This document shows, one piece after another, positions 33,137-41,442 of a stretch of 64,000 nucleotides of DNA. Within the stretch, counting starts at the first letter, position 1; every line of letters begins with the position of its first letter. The position numbers and the translations under genes are program-made. The stretch lies in assembly GCF_003675855.1 (NCBI RefSeq), contig NZ_RCIH01000007.1, forward strand, positions 62,001-126,000. The letters are read 5' to 3'. The stretch is from Halostella salina. Lineage in GTDB: Archaea; Halobacteriota; Halobacteria; Halobacteriales; Natronoarchaeaceae. Under the pieces are notes generated by a model. That model had not been told where the DNA came from. It did no database searches and saw only the letters and a program-made list of their open reading frames with translations.

Positions 33137-33562
33137 ATGAGCGAACACCGTCGGATGCTGGCGTTCGACCTTGCCGACGAACGGTACTGCGTCGCGCTCG
33201 ACCGGGTCCGAAACGTCCTCGACAGCGGGACGCTCGACCCGGAGGACGCGTCGGGGTCGGTCGCCGGCCGAATGGACGTCGACGGGGAGTCACTCCGGGT
33301 CGTCGACCTCAAGGACCTGTTCGGCGCGACCGTCTCGGTCCGACACAGCGAGGAGATAGAGCAGGGGGAACACGTGGTCGTCTTCGACTCGCGGACCGAC
33401 GGCGAGGTGGACGCCTGGCTGGTCGACGAGGTGTACGACGCCGTCAGCACGGACATCGGGGACGTGCATCGGCCGTCGAGCCCGATCCCGCACGTCGAGG
33501 GGGTCCTCCACGTCGACGGTGATCGCGCGATGTGGATCGACGCGGATTCGATAAACGGATAG
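33137..33562 (+). CDS. CheW-like domain protein
   Basis: The 141-residue protein is a second, divergent CheW-type domain: MLAFDLADERYCVALDRVRN at the start, DGESLRVVDLKDLFG in the middle and GVLHVDGDRAMWIDAD at the end, matching the three blocks of the family. It lacks the long acidic leader of the first CheW. It is transcribed away from cheW, with 110 bases between the start codons. It could couple another transducer subset or act as a modulator; which is not visible. Confidence 0.85.
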   Translation: MSEHRRMLAFDLADERYCVALDRVRNVLDSGTLDPEDASGSVAGRMDVDGESLRVVDLKDLFGATVSVRHSEEIEQGEHVVVFDSRTDGEVDAWLVDEVYDAVSTDIGDVHRPSSPIPHVEGVLHVDGDRAMWIDADSING

Positions 33563-33658
33563 TGAGGCGGTCCGGTCGGTTACCGGATCGTGACCGCGTC
33601 CCGATACGACGGTCGCCCGGAAGATTCAACTGTGATAATTTGAAACGGTTTCGAAAGG

Positions 33659-34015
33659 ATGGCGAGCAGCCGATCGAAGCCGGACGACACGGGGTCGCGT
33701 GACCTTCTCGCGGCGCTGGGGAGCAAGTACAGCGTCGAGATCCTGCATGCGACACGGACCCCGACCTCCGCACAGCGACTGAGCGACGAACTCGACGTGC
33801 CCATCGCGACGTGCTATCGTCGGATCGAGGAACTCGTCGACGCGGGACTGCTGGAGTGTGAGGGCCGGAATCTCTCCGAGGAGGGGCGACGGACGAACGT
33901 GTACCGCCGAACGCTCGACGAGATCACGGTTGATCTCACCTGCGAAGCGCCGACCGTCTCGCGGAAGGAGCGCTCCGAGGCGAAAAACCGGCTCCAGGAC
34001 CAGATCGACGATTAG
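33659..34015 (+). CDS. Winged-helix transcriptional regulator
   Basis: The 118-residue protein is mostly one winged helix-turn-helix: LLAALGSKYSVEILHATRT, then the recognition region SAQRLSDELDVPIATCYRRI and an EGRRTNVYRRTLDEI wing. It resembles the ArsR-type haloarchaeal HTH proteins. No metal- or ligand-binding motif is seen. GATAATTTG about 20 bases upstream is a likely TATA region, giving a nearly leaderless mRNA. It overlaps the convergent EamA gene by four bases; its target is unknown. Confidence 0.82.
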   Translation: MASSRSKPDDTGSRDLLAALGSKYSVEILHATRTPTSAQRLSDELDVPIATCYRRIEELVDAGLLECEGRNLSEEGRRTNVYRRTLDEITVDLTCEAPTVSRKERSEAKNRLQDQIDD

Positions 34016-34914
34016 CCGCCACCGGGATCCGTCCTGCCCGTCGTCGTCACGTATATCCCGCCGAGCACGACCGCGCCCCCGAGCGCCGTGGCGGCCGTCG
34101 GGATCTCGGCGAGGAGCAGGGCGGCGAGCAGCGTGCTTCCGACCGGTTCGCCCAGCAACGAGACGCTGACGACGCTGGACTCGACGTGTTCCAGCGCCCA
34201 GTTGAGGACCGTGTGGCCGAACACCCCCGGACCGACGGCCATGCCGAGAAAGAGGAACCACTCCCGGGGCGGGTAGTCGACGACCGGCGCGTCGCCCGCC
34301 GCGACCAGCGCGAACAGCGTCGCCGCACAGGCGGCGTACACGACGGTGACGTAGGGGAACAGCGCGACGCGCTGCCGCATGGAGCGCCCCGCCAGAACGT
34401 ACCCGGCCATGGCCACAGCGCCGACCAGGGCCAGGGCGTTGCCGAGGGTCGCGTTCCCGCCGACTGTCGCCGTTTCGCCGCCGGTCAGCGACATCGCGGC
34501 CGCGCCGGCGACGGCGACGAGAATCCCGGCGATGACGCGCCGATCCACGCGCTCGTTCAGGAACAGCGCAGCGCCGGCGGCGACGAACACCGGCTGGGTC
34601 TGGACGAGCGTCACCGAGGCCGCGACGCTGGTGTGGTTCAGGCTCTCGAACCACGACGCGAAGTGGACCGCAAGCGCGACGCCGGCGACGGCCGCCGAGA
34701 GGGCGTCCCGGCACGACAGTCGGCGGAAGTCGCCAGCGTGGCGAACGGCCGCAATCGGGGCGACCAGTGCCACGGTGAACAGGACGCGGTAGAACGCCGC
34801 CACGGTGCTTGGCGCGGCGCTCCACCGGACGAGAATAGCGCTCGTGCTGACCGCGACGACGGCGACGGCGAGCGCCCCCATCGGCGGGACACGGTCCGCA
34901 AGCGACCCGTTCAT
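34012..34914 (-). CDS. EamA-family (DMT) transporter
   Basis: The 300-residue protein has about ten hydrophobic helices in two similar halves, the drug/metabolite transporter arrangement. Typical pieces are AVVAVSTSAILVRWSAAPS near the start, TSVAASVTLVQTQPVFVAAG ending the first half, and VSLLGEPVGSTLLAALLLAE ending the second, where Glu-Pro signatures of EamA repeats sit. Substrate cannot be assigned. It ends tail-to-tail with the winged-helix gene by four bases. Confidence 0.88.
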   Translation of the reverse strand: MNGSLADRVPPMGALAVAVVAVSTSAILVRWSAAPSTVAAFYRVLFTVALVAPIAAVRHAGDFRRLSCRDALSAAVAGVALAVHFASWFESLNHTSVAASVTLVQTQPVFVAAGAALFLNERVDRRVIAGILVAVAGAAAMSLTGGETATVGGNATLGNALALVGAVAMAGYVLAGRSMRQRVALFPYVTVVYAACAATLFALVAAGDAPVVDYPPREWFLFLGMAVGPGVFGHTVLNWALEHVESSVVSVSLLGEPVGSTLLAALLLAEIPTAATALGGAVVLGGIYVTTTGRTDPGGG

Positions 34915-34959
34915 GGCACGACGGTCCCGTTGGACCCCCTTGCCGGTTGCGGTCGGCGG

Positions 34960-35745
34960 TCAGTTCCCGTCGAGCCACGCCTGCACGCTCGCCCACGCCG
35001 CGTCGGCCACTCGGTCCGTGTGTCCCGTCACGCGCTCGGCCGGCTGGCCGTTCGCCGTGCCGGCGGAGAACGTTCCCGGGACCCGCCCGGTTCCGGGCCA
35101 GGTCGTGTCGGCGCAGGCCCGGACGCCCTGACCGCACTCCGGCCCGGCGTACCGGACGTAGGCGGTGGCCATCGGCGAGGCGTCGGCGTACACGCGGTCG
35201 CCGCCCCGGCGCTCGTAGGCGACGGCGCCGTCGCGGTGGTCGGCGTCGAACGCATGGAGCACCTCGTGAATGACGAGATTGCGGGCGACCGCCGACCCGT
35301 CCCAGTACCGGGCCGCGCCGACGTTGGCCACGGTCGCCCCGTCGCCGTCGCCGACGCGCTCGATGCGGTGGCCGTAGCCGTTGCCGTAGTCGCCCGGGTC
35401 GTTGAGCAGGAAGAGGTGGACGGCGTCGCCGCCGTATGTCCGGACCGCGTCGGCCCAGCACCGCCGCAGCGTCGCCCGGTCGGCGGGCCAGACCGACGGC
35501 GCGGCGAGCGTCCACGAGAGCGCGTAGCCGTCGACCCGGTCCCGGAACCCCTCGGAGAGCGACCGCGCGGCGACGGTCGCCGCGCGGCGGTCGGCCATCG
35601 AACAGTCGTCGTGGAGGTGGACGACGAGCGTCAGTCCCGTCGCGGTCCGCCGCGCGGAGCCGAACCGGCGGCCCTCCAGCGAGCGGAGCGCCTCGCGTCG
35701 CCGTCGCGCCGTGCCGGTCCGGGCGTCGGGGTCGGCTCCGGGCAT
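34960..35745 (-). CDS. Putative zinc metallopeptidase with HEVLH motif, unrecognised family
   Basis: The 261-residue protein starts at ATG 35745, or at GTG 35751, which would overlap the SRPBCC stop. The first 60 residues are Arg-rich. A classical HExxH zinc motif appears in LVIHEVLHAFDADH near the middle, with Glu as catalytic base; a third ligand (the downstream Asp or a His) is not certain. An Asp/Gly-rich NDPGDYGNGYGHRIERVGD precedes it and a Cys pair (PECGQGVRAC) follows. There is no obvious signal peptide. The metallopeptidase assignment is from the motif only. Confidence 0.5.
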   Translation of the reverse strand: MPGADPDARTGTARRRREALRSLEGRRFGSARRTATGLTLVVHLHDDCSMADRRAATVAARSLSEGFRDRVDGYALSWTLAAPSVWPADRATLRRCWADAVRTYGGDAVHLFLLNDPGDYGNGYGHRIERVGDGDGATVANVGAARYWDGSAVARNLVIHEVLHAFDADHRDGAVAYERRGGDRVYADASPMATAYVRYAGPECGQGVRACADTTWPGTGRVPGTFSAGTANGQPAERVTGHTDRVADAAWASVQAWLDGN

Positions 35746-35747
35746 CG

Positions 35748-36230
35748 TCACCCCTCCAGCAGCTCCCGCGTCTTCCGGTGGCGATACCGGAACATCGGTT
35801 CGAACCCGACAAAGGCGATCGGGCCGACGGCCTCGCCGACCCGCCCGCCGGGGAGTTCGTACTCGACGCGGTCGCGGACCACGGTTTCGTCGCCGTCCGC
35901 GAAAAAGCGGTGCGTGTGGACCCAGCGGTCGAAGGGGCCGTCCTCCATGGCGTCGCGGAACGTCGCGGTCCCCTCGCCCTCCTCGCGCTCCGTGATGACG
36001 GAGGTCCAGCGCTGGCGCGGCCCGACGCCGAACGGCCGCATCGACATCCGGATCGACGACCCCGCTTCCAGCACGTCGGGGTCGGGGTCGCCGTCCGGCC
36101 CCGTCACCGACTCGACCCGGAGGTTGGCGAAGTCGGGCGTCAGCGCCTCCAGCCCCGTGACTCGGGAGTGGAACTCCCACACCTCGGACAGCGGCGCGGC
36201 GACCCGCGTCTCCCGACGGTAGACGGACAT
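35748..36230 (-). CDS. SRPBCC family (START-like) protein
   Basis: The 160-residue protein has the SRPBCC start (MSVYRRETRVAAPLSEVWEF, LEALTPDFANLRV), a central beta-sheet region (RQRWTSVITEREEGEGTATF, RWVHTHRFFADGDETVVRDR) and a final helix (EPMFRYRHRKTRELLE). This matches the cyclase/dehydrase-type SRPBCC proteins of haloarchaea, which bind small hydrophobic ligands in a helix-grip fold. The substrate is unknown. It precedes the putative metallopeptidase, and their ends nearly touch, so they are co-transcribed. Confidence 0.8.
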   Translation of the reverse strand: MSVYRRETRVAAPLSEVWEFHSRVTGLEALTPDFANLRVESVTGPDGDPDPDVLEAGSSIRMSMRPFGVGPRQRWTSVITEREEGEGTATFRDAMEDGPFDRWVHTHRFFADGDETVVRDRVEYELPGGRVGEAVGPIAFVGFEPMFRYRHRKTRELLEG

Positions 36231-36370
36231 GTCCCATCCTACGGACGACAGCGGTAAAACAGTCGCGGCGCTCGCAGGGAAGCCACCGAGACGAAGCTAT
36301 CCGACATTGCCACGCGGCCGCGCTTGGCGTTCATGCCGAGCGCACGGGGAAGGGCAGGCGCTCGAAGCGT

Positions 36371-36491
36371 GTCGCGGCGACCGCCGCGACTCGCGCAAAC
36401 TGGCGGTACCTTAGCGAGAATCGCGCAGCGATTCTGGCGGCGTCTCCGTGAACGAAGTGAGCGGAGGCTCGGAGGACGCGAAGCGTCCTCC
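36371..36491. repeat. Cluster of three perfect hairpins in a gene-free gap
   Basis: The 312-base gap 36231-36542 holds no convincing gene. It contains three perfect inverted repeats close together: GTCGCGGC/GCCGCGAC (36371-36390, 4-base loop), GAATCGC/GCGATTC (36418-36434, 3-base loop) and GGAGGACGC/GCGTCCTCC (36471-36491, GAA loop). The motif GTGAACGAAGTGAGCGGAG lies between the second and third. It is downstream of the lrp gene and upstream of the SRPBCC gene on the same strand. A structured RNA, an unusual terminator or a dispersed palindromic element are all possible. Confidence 0.55.
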
Positions 36492-36542
36492 GGTAGACAT
36501 TGAAACGGCGAGGCGCGACTGCCAAGGAGCGCCGAGGGCTTT

Positions 36543-36971
36543 CTATTTAAGCCGTTCCTGCAGGAACGACGGATGCGCGGCGGTCACGCCGTCGATGTCG
36601 AGGATGTCGTCGCTGATGATCGTGCCGAGTTCGTCGCCGTCCGCGGCGCGCACCTCGGCCATCAGCATGTGGTCGCCGCTGGAGGTGAACAGCGCCTCGA
36701 CCTCCGGCAGGTCCTTGAGGCGCTGGGTCGCCTCGACGTAGCGCTCGCTTTCCACGTCGATGCCGACCATGGCGATGCTCTGGCTGGAGAGCTTCTTCGG
36801 GTCCACGTCGGCCGAGTAGCCGACGATCACCCCCTCCGACTCCAGCTTGTCGATGTACTTCCGGACGGTCGGTTTCGACACCTCCGCCCGGTCCGCGATC
36901 TCCGCGTAGGATGCCTGGGCGTCCTCCTCCAGGACGGAGAGAATACGGTCTTCCGTGGACTGCGTACTCAT
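36543..36971 (-). CDS. Lrp/AsnC family transcriptional regulator
   Basis: The 142-residue protein starts at ATG 36971. The N-terminal helix-turn-helix reads DRILSVLEEDAQASYAEIAD and AEVSKPTVRKYIDKLESEGV; the C-terminal half is the RAM ligand-binding domain (SIAMVGIDVESERYVEATQR, SGDHMLMAEVRAADGDEL). Such regulators sense amino acids or metabolites as dimers. The upstream region is unusually AT-rich (GATATTTTTC). It is adjacent to korA-korB and on the same strand, downstream of them, so regulation of that operon is plausible. Confidence 0.93.
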   Translation of the reverse strand: MSTQSTEDRILSVLEEDAQASYAEIADRAEVSKPTVRKYIDKLESEGVIVGYSADVDPKKLSSQSIAMVGIDVESERYVEATQRLKDLPEVEALFTSSGDHMLMAEVRAADGDELGTIISDDILDIDGVTAAHPSFLQERLK

Positions 36972-37125
36972 GTGAATATGTTTTGCTCCAACAGAAAAAT
37001 ATCTTTTGAAGCCAAAAACAGTCAGATCGCGGCGGTGATCGGTCGATCGGAGACGTGAAAACCGCAAGAGTGCGTCGAGGTTCGGCAGTTCGGCCGGCCT
37101 CGGTCTACGGAACCGGTCAGTGCGC

Positions 37126-38061
37126 TTACTTGTGGCGGTCGAGCAGGTCCGCGCTGCGCTCCCACTCGTAGTCGTCGTCGAAGTACCGCTCGGCGAGCGG
37201 TTCCTCCGGCATCTCGCCGATCGCCTGCTTCTCCTCCTGGTAGGACGGCCGGTCGTCGTCGACGTAGTAGCGGCCGGTGAGGACGGTGCCCTCGTAGAGC
37301 AGGTCCTCGGTCTCGTGCATCATCTCGGCGGCCTCGCGGCGGTCCGTCACGTCGTGGTCGTAGTCGTCGCTGTCCTGGATGTCGACGTAGGGGACGTACT
37401 GCTTGGCGTCCTTGTTCCAGGTCGGACACTGCGTGAGGAAGTCGATGTGCGCGAAGCCGTCGTGCTCGATGGCTTCGGTGATGATCTCCTTGGCCTGGTT
37501 CGGGTTGACGGCGGCCGTCCGGGCGACGTACGACGCGCCGGAGGTCAGCCCGAGCGACAGCGGCCGGATCGGCGTCTTGGCGCTGCCGGAGGGCTGGGTC
37601 TTGGACTTGTGACCCTTCGGGCTGGTGGGCGAGGTCTGGCCCTTCGTCAGCCCGAAGATCTCGTTGTTGAACACGATGTAGGTCATGTCGTGGTTCTCGC
37701 GGGCGGTGTGCATGAAGTGGTTCCCGCCGATGCCGTAGCCGTCGCCGTCGCCGCCGGCGGCGATGACCTCGACGCCGGGGTTGGCGAGCTTGGCGGCGCG
37801 AGCCACGGGGAGCGAGCGACCGTGGATCGTGTGGAAGCCGTACGTGTCCAGATAGCTGTTCAGCTTGCCCGAGCAGCCGATGCCGGTACAGACCAGCGTC
37901 TCGTCGGGCGTGCGGCCGACCTCGGGGAGTGCCTGCTTCAGCGCCTTCAGGACGCCGAAGTCACCACAGCCCGGACACCACGTCGGCTGCGGTTCGAGGC
38001 CGGGAGTGTACTCGTCGCGGTCGATGTCGCGTTCGTCGCCGATTGCGTTGAATGCGCTCAT
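37126..38061 (-). CDS. korB: 2-oxoacid:ferredoxin oxidoreductase, beta subunit
   Basis: The beta subunit binds thiamine diphosphate and an iron-sulfur cluster in the enzyme that oxidatively decarboxylates 2-oxoglutarate (or a related 2-oxoacid) with ferredoxin. The 311-residue protein has the TPP motif GDGDGYGIGGNHFMHTAREN, cluster Cys residues in PTWCPGCGDFG and CTGIGCSGKLN, and VFNNEIFGLTKGQTSPTSP. It starts two bases after korA ends. Kor or Por cannot be told apart with certainty by motif, but the two-subunit form with a 640-residue alpha is the Kor-type arrangement of haloarchaea. Confidence 0.93.
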   Translation of the reverse strand: MSAFNAIGDERDIDRDEYTPGLEPQPTWCPGCGDFGVLKALKQALPEVGRTPDETLVCTGIGCSGKLNSYLDTYGFHTIHGRSLPVARAAKLANPGVEVIAAGGDGDGYGIGGNHFMHTARENHDMTYIVFNNEIFGLTKGQTSPTSPKGHKSKTQPSGSAKTPIRPLSLGLTSGASYVARTAAVNPNQAKEIITEAIEHDGFAHIDFLTQCPTWNKDAKQYVPYVDIQDSDDYDHDVTDRREAAEMMHETEDLLYEGTVLTGRYYVDDDRPSYQEEKQAIGEMPEEPLAERYFDDDYEWERSADLLDRHK

Positions 38062-38063
38062 GG

Positions 38064-39959
38064 TTAGTCACCTGCTGCGGGTTCGACCCGGGTACCGGTC
38101 GCAAGGTCCGTGGCGCTGTCGTCGATCTCCGCCTCGAAGCCCTGGACGATCTCGCCCGGCTCGAACGGGTTGCCGTTGTACTTGAGGAGGCTGGTCATCT
38201 TGTCGCCGTACAGGCCGAGTTCCTTCTGGGTCAGCCCGCGGAACTGCGCCGTGGCGTTCATCTCGACGACGAGCGCCTCGTCGACGCTCTCGAGGAACTC
38301 CGTCATCTCGGCCTCGGGGAACGGCATCATGTCGCTGACGCCGATGGACTTGACCGAGTGACCGGCGTCGTTCAGCCGGTCGACGGCCTCCTCGACGGCA
38401 CCCTGCTGGCTGCCCCAGGTGATGATCCCGTACTCGGCGTCGTCGGGACCGTGGTACGTCTGCTGGGTCTCGTGTTCCTCGTCGAGCTCCGTCCGGATGG
38501 ACTCGAGCTTCTGCATCCGGCGGTCCATCTGGTAGACGCGGTTCTCGGGGTCCTCGCTGATGTGGCCCGGCGGGTTGTGTTCGTTGCCGGTCGCCAGGTA
38601 GCGGCCGCCCTTCTGGCCGGGGAGCGAGCGCGGGCTGACGCCGTCGTCGGTCTCGTGCTGGAAGCGGTGGAACTTCCCGGAGGCGTCGTGGGCCGCCTCG
38701 GCGATCTCGTCCTCCGTCATGACGCTGCCGGGGTCGGGGTTGGGCTCGCGGTCGAAGAAGCTCGCGTCGAGGTTCGTGTTCTCGCCGGAGAGCTTCTGGT
38801 CGAAGATGACGATGGCCGGGAGCTGGTACTCGTAGGCCATCTTGAACGCCATCCGCGTCTGGTCGTACGCCTCATCGACGGTGCCGGGCGCGAACACGAC
38901 GCGGTTGGAGTCGCCCTGACTGGTGTAGAGGACGTGTTCGAGGTCGCCCTGCTCGGGCTTGGTCGGCATCCCGGTCGAGGGACCGGCACGCATCGCCTCG
39001 ACGAGGACGACCGGCGTCTCGGTCATCTCGGCGAGGCCGAGCGGCTCGCTCATCAGCGCGAAGCCGCCGCCGGAGGAACCGGACATCGCCTTCACGCCGG
39101 CGTGGCTCGCGCCGACCGCGAGCGCCGCCGCCGCGATCTCGTCCTCGACCTGCTCGGAGATGCCGCCGAACTTCGGCAGGTTCTGGGACATGATGGTGAA
39201 CACGTCGGTCCACGGGGTCATCGGATAGCCGGAGATGAACCGACAGCCCTCGTCGAGCGCGCCGTACGCGATGGCGTTCGACCCGGAGAGGAGCACCTGT
39301 TCCTCCTCGTGGTCGCCAGTGGGGACGCGCAGGTCGTGCTCGAACTCGTACTCCTCCTTGGTGTAATCGTAGGCGTCCTGGAGGATCTGGAGGTTCTGTT
39401 CGAGGATGTCTCCGCCCATAGCGTCGGCCATCAGGTCCTCGATGTGGTCGAGGTCCATGTCGAGCAGCGCCGCGGTGACGCCGACGCCGGCCGTGTTCCG
39501 CATGACCTCGCGGCCGTGTTCCTTGGCCATGCCACGGAGGTCGATGTCGAACACGTGCCAGTCGTTCTCCTCGACGCGTTCCTCGAAGTCGGGGATCTCC
39601 TCCGTGTCGAGCAGCCCCGAGTCGTAGACGATGATGCCGCCCTCACGGAGTTCGTCCAGGTTCTCCGACAGCGGCTTGGTCTCCTCGTTGCCGTAGTAGG
39701 CGTTCTCCTGCGGGTTCCGTGCGAAGGAGTCGCCCAGCGCGAGCAGACAGTTGTAGCCGTCGCCGCGGGATTTCACCTCGTCCTCAGCGGCCCGGATCTC
39801 GACGTAGGTGTGGCCGCCGCGGATGCGCGAGGGGTAGTGGCGATGCGTGAATACGTTCAGCCCCGAGCGCATCAGGGCCTTCGCGAAGTTCTGGCTCGTC
39901 GAGTCGATCCCGTCTCCGGAACCGCCCGCGATTCGCCAGATGAGTTCGTTGTCAGTCAT
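38064..39959 (-). CDS. korA: 2-oxoacid:ferredoxin oxidoreductase, alpha subunit
   Basis: The 631-residue alpha subunit starts at ATG 39959 (MTDNELIWRIAGG). It is a fusion of the gamma domain (residues about 1-190; IAGGSGDGIDSTSQNFAKAL) and the pyrimidine-binding alpha domain (LLSGSNAIAYGALDEGCRFI, YPMTPWTDVFTIMSQNLPKF, then VLVEAMRAGPSTGMPTKPEQ), followed by a C-terminal domain. This fused layout is standard for haloarchaeal Kor/Por. It leads the operon, preceded by a small palindrome 70-90 bases upstream. Confidence 0.94.
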   Translation of the reverse strand: MTDNELIWRIAGGSGDGIDSTSQNFAKALMRSGLNVFTHRHYPSRIRGGHTYVEIRAAEDEVKSRGDGYNCLLALGDSFARNPQENAYYGNEETKPLSENLDELREGGIIVYDSGLLDTEEIPDFEERVEENDWHVFDIDLRGMAKEHGREVMRNTAGVGVTAALLDMDLDHIEDLMADAMGGDILEQNLQILQDAYDYTKEEYEFEHDLRVPTGDHEEEQVLLSGSNAIAYGALDEGCRFISGYPMTPWTDVFTIMSQNLPKFGGISEQVEDEIAAAALAVGASHAGVKAMSGSSGGGFALMSEPLGLAEMTETPVVLVEAMRAGPSTGMPTKPEQGDLEHVLYTSQGDSNRVVFAPGTVDEAYDQTRMAFKMAYEYQLPAIVIFDQKLSGENTNLDASFFDREPNPDPGSVMTEDEIAEAAHDASGKFHRFQHETDDGVSPRSLPGQKGGRYLATGNEHNPPGHISEDPENRVYQMDRRMQKLESIRTELDEEHETQQTYHGPDDAEYGIITWGSQQGAVEEAVDRLNDAGHSVKSIGVSDMMPFPEAEMTEFLESVDEALVVEMNATAQFRGLTQKELGLYGDKMTSLLKYNGNPFEPGEIVQGFEAEIDDSATDLATGTRVEPAAGD

Positions 39960-40025
39960 AGTTGCAGGTCCCGGGCCCGTGTGGGCCACGACTACTGGAA
40001 TTATTGGCTACACCCGGACTAAAGC

Positions 40026-40046
40026 CTTTGCTATCCATTAGCAAGG
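40026..40046. promoter_or_regulatory. Palindrome upstream of korA, possible operator
   Basis: TTGCTA at 40028-40033 and TAGCAA at 40039-40044 form a perfect 6-base inverted repeat around TCCAT, with the outer bases also nearly symmetric. It lies about 70-90 bases before the korA start and near AT-rich possible promoter sequence (TTTAGTC). The arm size and spacing are compatible with an Lrp-type operator, but no functional data are visible. Confidence 0.4.
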
Positions 40047-40169
40047 AACTATTGTGAGGAACCGAGACACCCGAACGCGCCACCGTGGTCCACGTAGTTG
40101 GACCGGTCGGTACGCCATCGCGACCGGCCTGTACGTTTATACCCGACGGGTGTCATGGTACGCGGGAGC

Positions 40170-40403
40170 ATGGACGAACACGAATTCGACGAGATGGTCT
40201 CGTCGCTGACGCCCCACGAGTCGGCCGACGGGGTGACGACGTACCGCAACACCGTGAGCATCACGTGCCCGGCCTGCGACGACCCGTTCGACGACCTGGT
40301 CGTCTGCGAGGACGAGCTGAACAGCCTCGAACTCAGCATGCTACTCGACCTCTGTGTGACGACCCACGACGGCGACGTGTTGCTGTTCACGCACAAACAC
40401 TGA
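40170..40403 (+). CDS. Small haloarchaeal protein of DUF7385 type
   Basis: The 77-residue protein begins with MDEHEFDEMVSSLTPHESA and has a CPAC pair followed by CEDELNSLE and a final DLCVTTHDGDVLLFTHKH. It resembles the DUF7385 proteins of haloarchaea, with no known activity. A TATA-like GTTTATACC at 40135-40143 puts transcription start near 40165, after the in-frame ATG at 40155, which supports the ATG at 40170. Four Cys in all could bind a metal. Confidence 0.7.
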   Translation: MDEHEFDEMVSSLTPHESADGVTTYRNTVSITCPACDDPFDDLVVCEDELNSLELSMLLDLCVTTHDGDVLLFTHKH

Positions 40404-40436
40404 CGGACGGTCGCCGTCGGATTCCGTCGCTCCGAC

Positions 40437-41093
40437 TCATTGCTCGCCGCGCCACTCCGCCCGGAACCGGTCGACGAACTCGGCCATGTACTCGTGGCGC
40501 TCCGCCGCCAGCGCCCGGCCGGTGTCGGTGTGCATCTCGTCGCGCAGGCGGAGCAGTTTCTCCGCGAAGTGGTCCAGCGCGCCGTACTCCGTCCCGTCGG
40601 GGTCCCAGAGGCGGTGACCGGCGACGCCGCTGAACGCGAACGTGCGGGCGATGCCGACCGCGCCCATCGCGTCGAGGTTGTCGGCGTCCCGGAGCACCTC
40701 GGCCTCCGGGGTTTTGGCCTCGTGTTCGACCCCGCGGAACTCGTACTCGTCGTGGACTTTCACGCAGTGGAGCACGTCCCCGATCCGGTCCTCGTCGACG
40801 CCAGCGGTGGTCAGTACGTCCCGTACCGTCTCCAGCGACTCGGCGGGGTGGACGCCGCCGTCGTCGCCCATCGCGCGGTGGAGGTCGTGGCACAGCGCCG
40901 CGACACCGACCGTCGCGTCGTCGGCACCCTCCGCCCGGGCGATGCGGACGCCGAGGTCGAACACCCGCCACGCGTGGTCCATGTCGTGGCCGGAGGAGTC
41001 GTCGCCGAGCCAGCGCTCCGTCTCGGCGGCCACCGCGGGGAACGGCGGCCGGTCGCGGTACCCGTCGGGGACATCGGGGAGGTCGGGAGGCAT
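40437..41093 (-). CDS. HD-domain hydrolase
   Basis: The protein is 218 residues from the ATG at 41093; a GTG at 41114 would add seven. The HD signature is intact: His36 and His40 in SGHDMDHAWRVF, the His-Asp pair in AALCHDLHRAM (69-70) and an Asp in VLRDADNLDAMG. A conserved CVKVHDEYEFRG matches YpgQ/YedJ-type HD phosphohydrolases. Members act on phosphoesters or nucleotides; the substrate is not evident. It is convergent with the DUF7385-type gene. Confidence 0.88.
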   Translation of the reverse strand: MPPDLPDVPDGYRDRPPFPAVAAETERWLGDDSSGHDMDHAWRVFDLGVRIARAEGADDATVGVAALCHDLHRAMGDDGGVHPAESLETVRDVLTTAGVDEDRIGDVLHCVKVHDEYEFRGVEHEAKTPEAEVLRDADNLDAMGAVGIARTFAFSGVAGHRLWDPDGTEYGALDHFAEKLLRLRDEMHTDTGRALAAERHEYMAEFVDRFRAEWRGEQ

Positions 41094-41154
41094 CGCGTTC
41101 GGCAGGGGAGTCACACCGCCTGCACTTCAACGACCCGTTTGGGAACGAACGCGG

Positions 41155-41388
41155 CTATCGGGCCCGTTCGCGAACGTCCCGGACGATGGCGTCGACGTCG
41201 AACTCGTCGTCGGCCTTGTCGAACACCGTCTCGCCGTCCACGTCGACGCGGAACACGCCGTGGTCGCCGGTGCGGAGCGTGACGGCGTCCAGATGCTCGC
41301 CGAGCGACGAAAGCAGCGCGTGCTGGACGTCTTCCGCGCGGTCGAGGAAGCCACAGGGGACGCAGTACTCGATTTCGACGTGTGTCAT
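41155..41388 (-). CDS. Rdx/SelW family thioredoxin-like protein
   Basis: The 77-residue protein has the SelW-type redox motif CVPCGFL (Cys9 and Cys12) right after the first strand (VEIEY), then TGDHGVFRVDVDGETVFDK. Selenocysteine is replaced by Cys, as usual in prokaryotic members. The start at ATG 41388 (MTHVEIEY) fits the family; the open frame upstream does not. A redox role is inferred from family. It lies between the HD gene and surE. Confidence 0.88.
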   Translation of the reverse strand: MTHVEIEYCVPCGFLDRAEDVQHALLSSLGEHLDAVTLRTGDHGVFRVDVDGETVFDKADDEFDVDAIVRDVRERAR

Positions 41389-41442
41389 GGGCGACGGTAC
41401 GGGCCGGAGCCGCAAAACGATACGGTCCTGCCCTCACGCCGC

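Noticed and set aside
34186-36222. A 678-codon plus-strand open frame opposite EamA, the HExxH gene and the SRPBCC gene
   Set aside because: Arg/Gly/Asp-rich shadow; three minus-strand genes with recognisable features or overlaps explain the region.
36541-37067. Longer start for the Lrp regulator at 37067
   Set aside because: The added 32 residues read as translated AT-rich promoter sequence; the helix-turn-helix begins right after ATG 36971.
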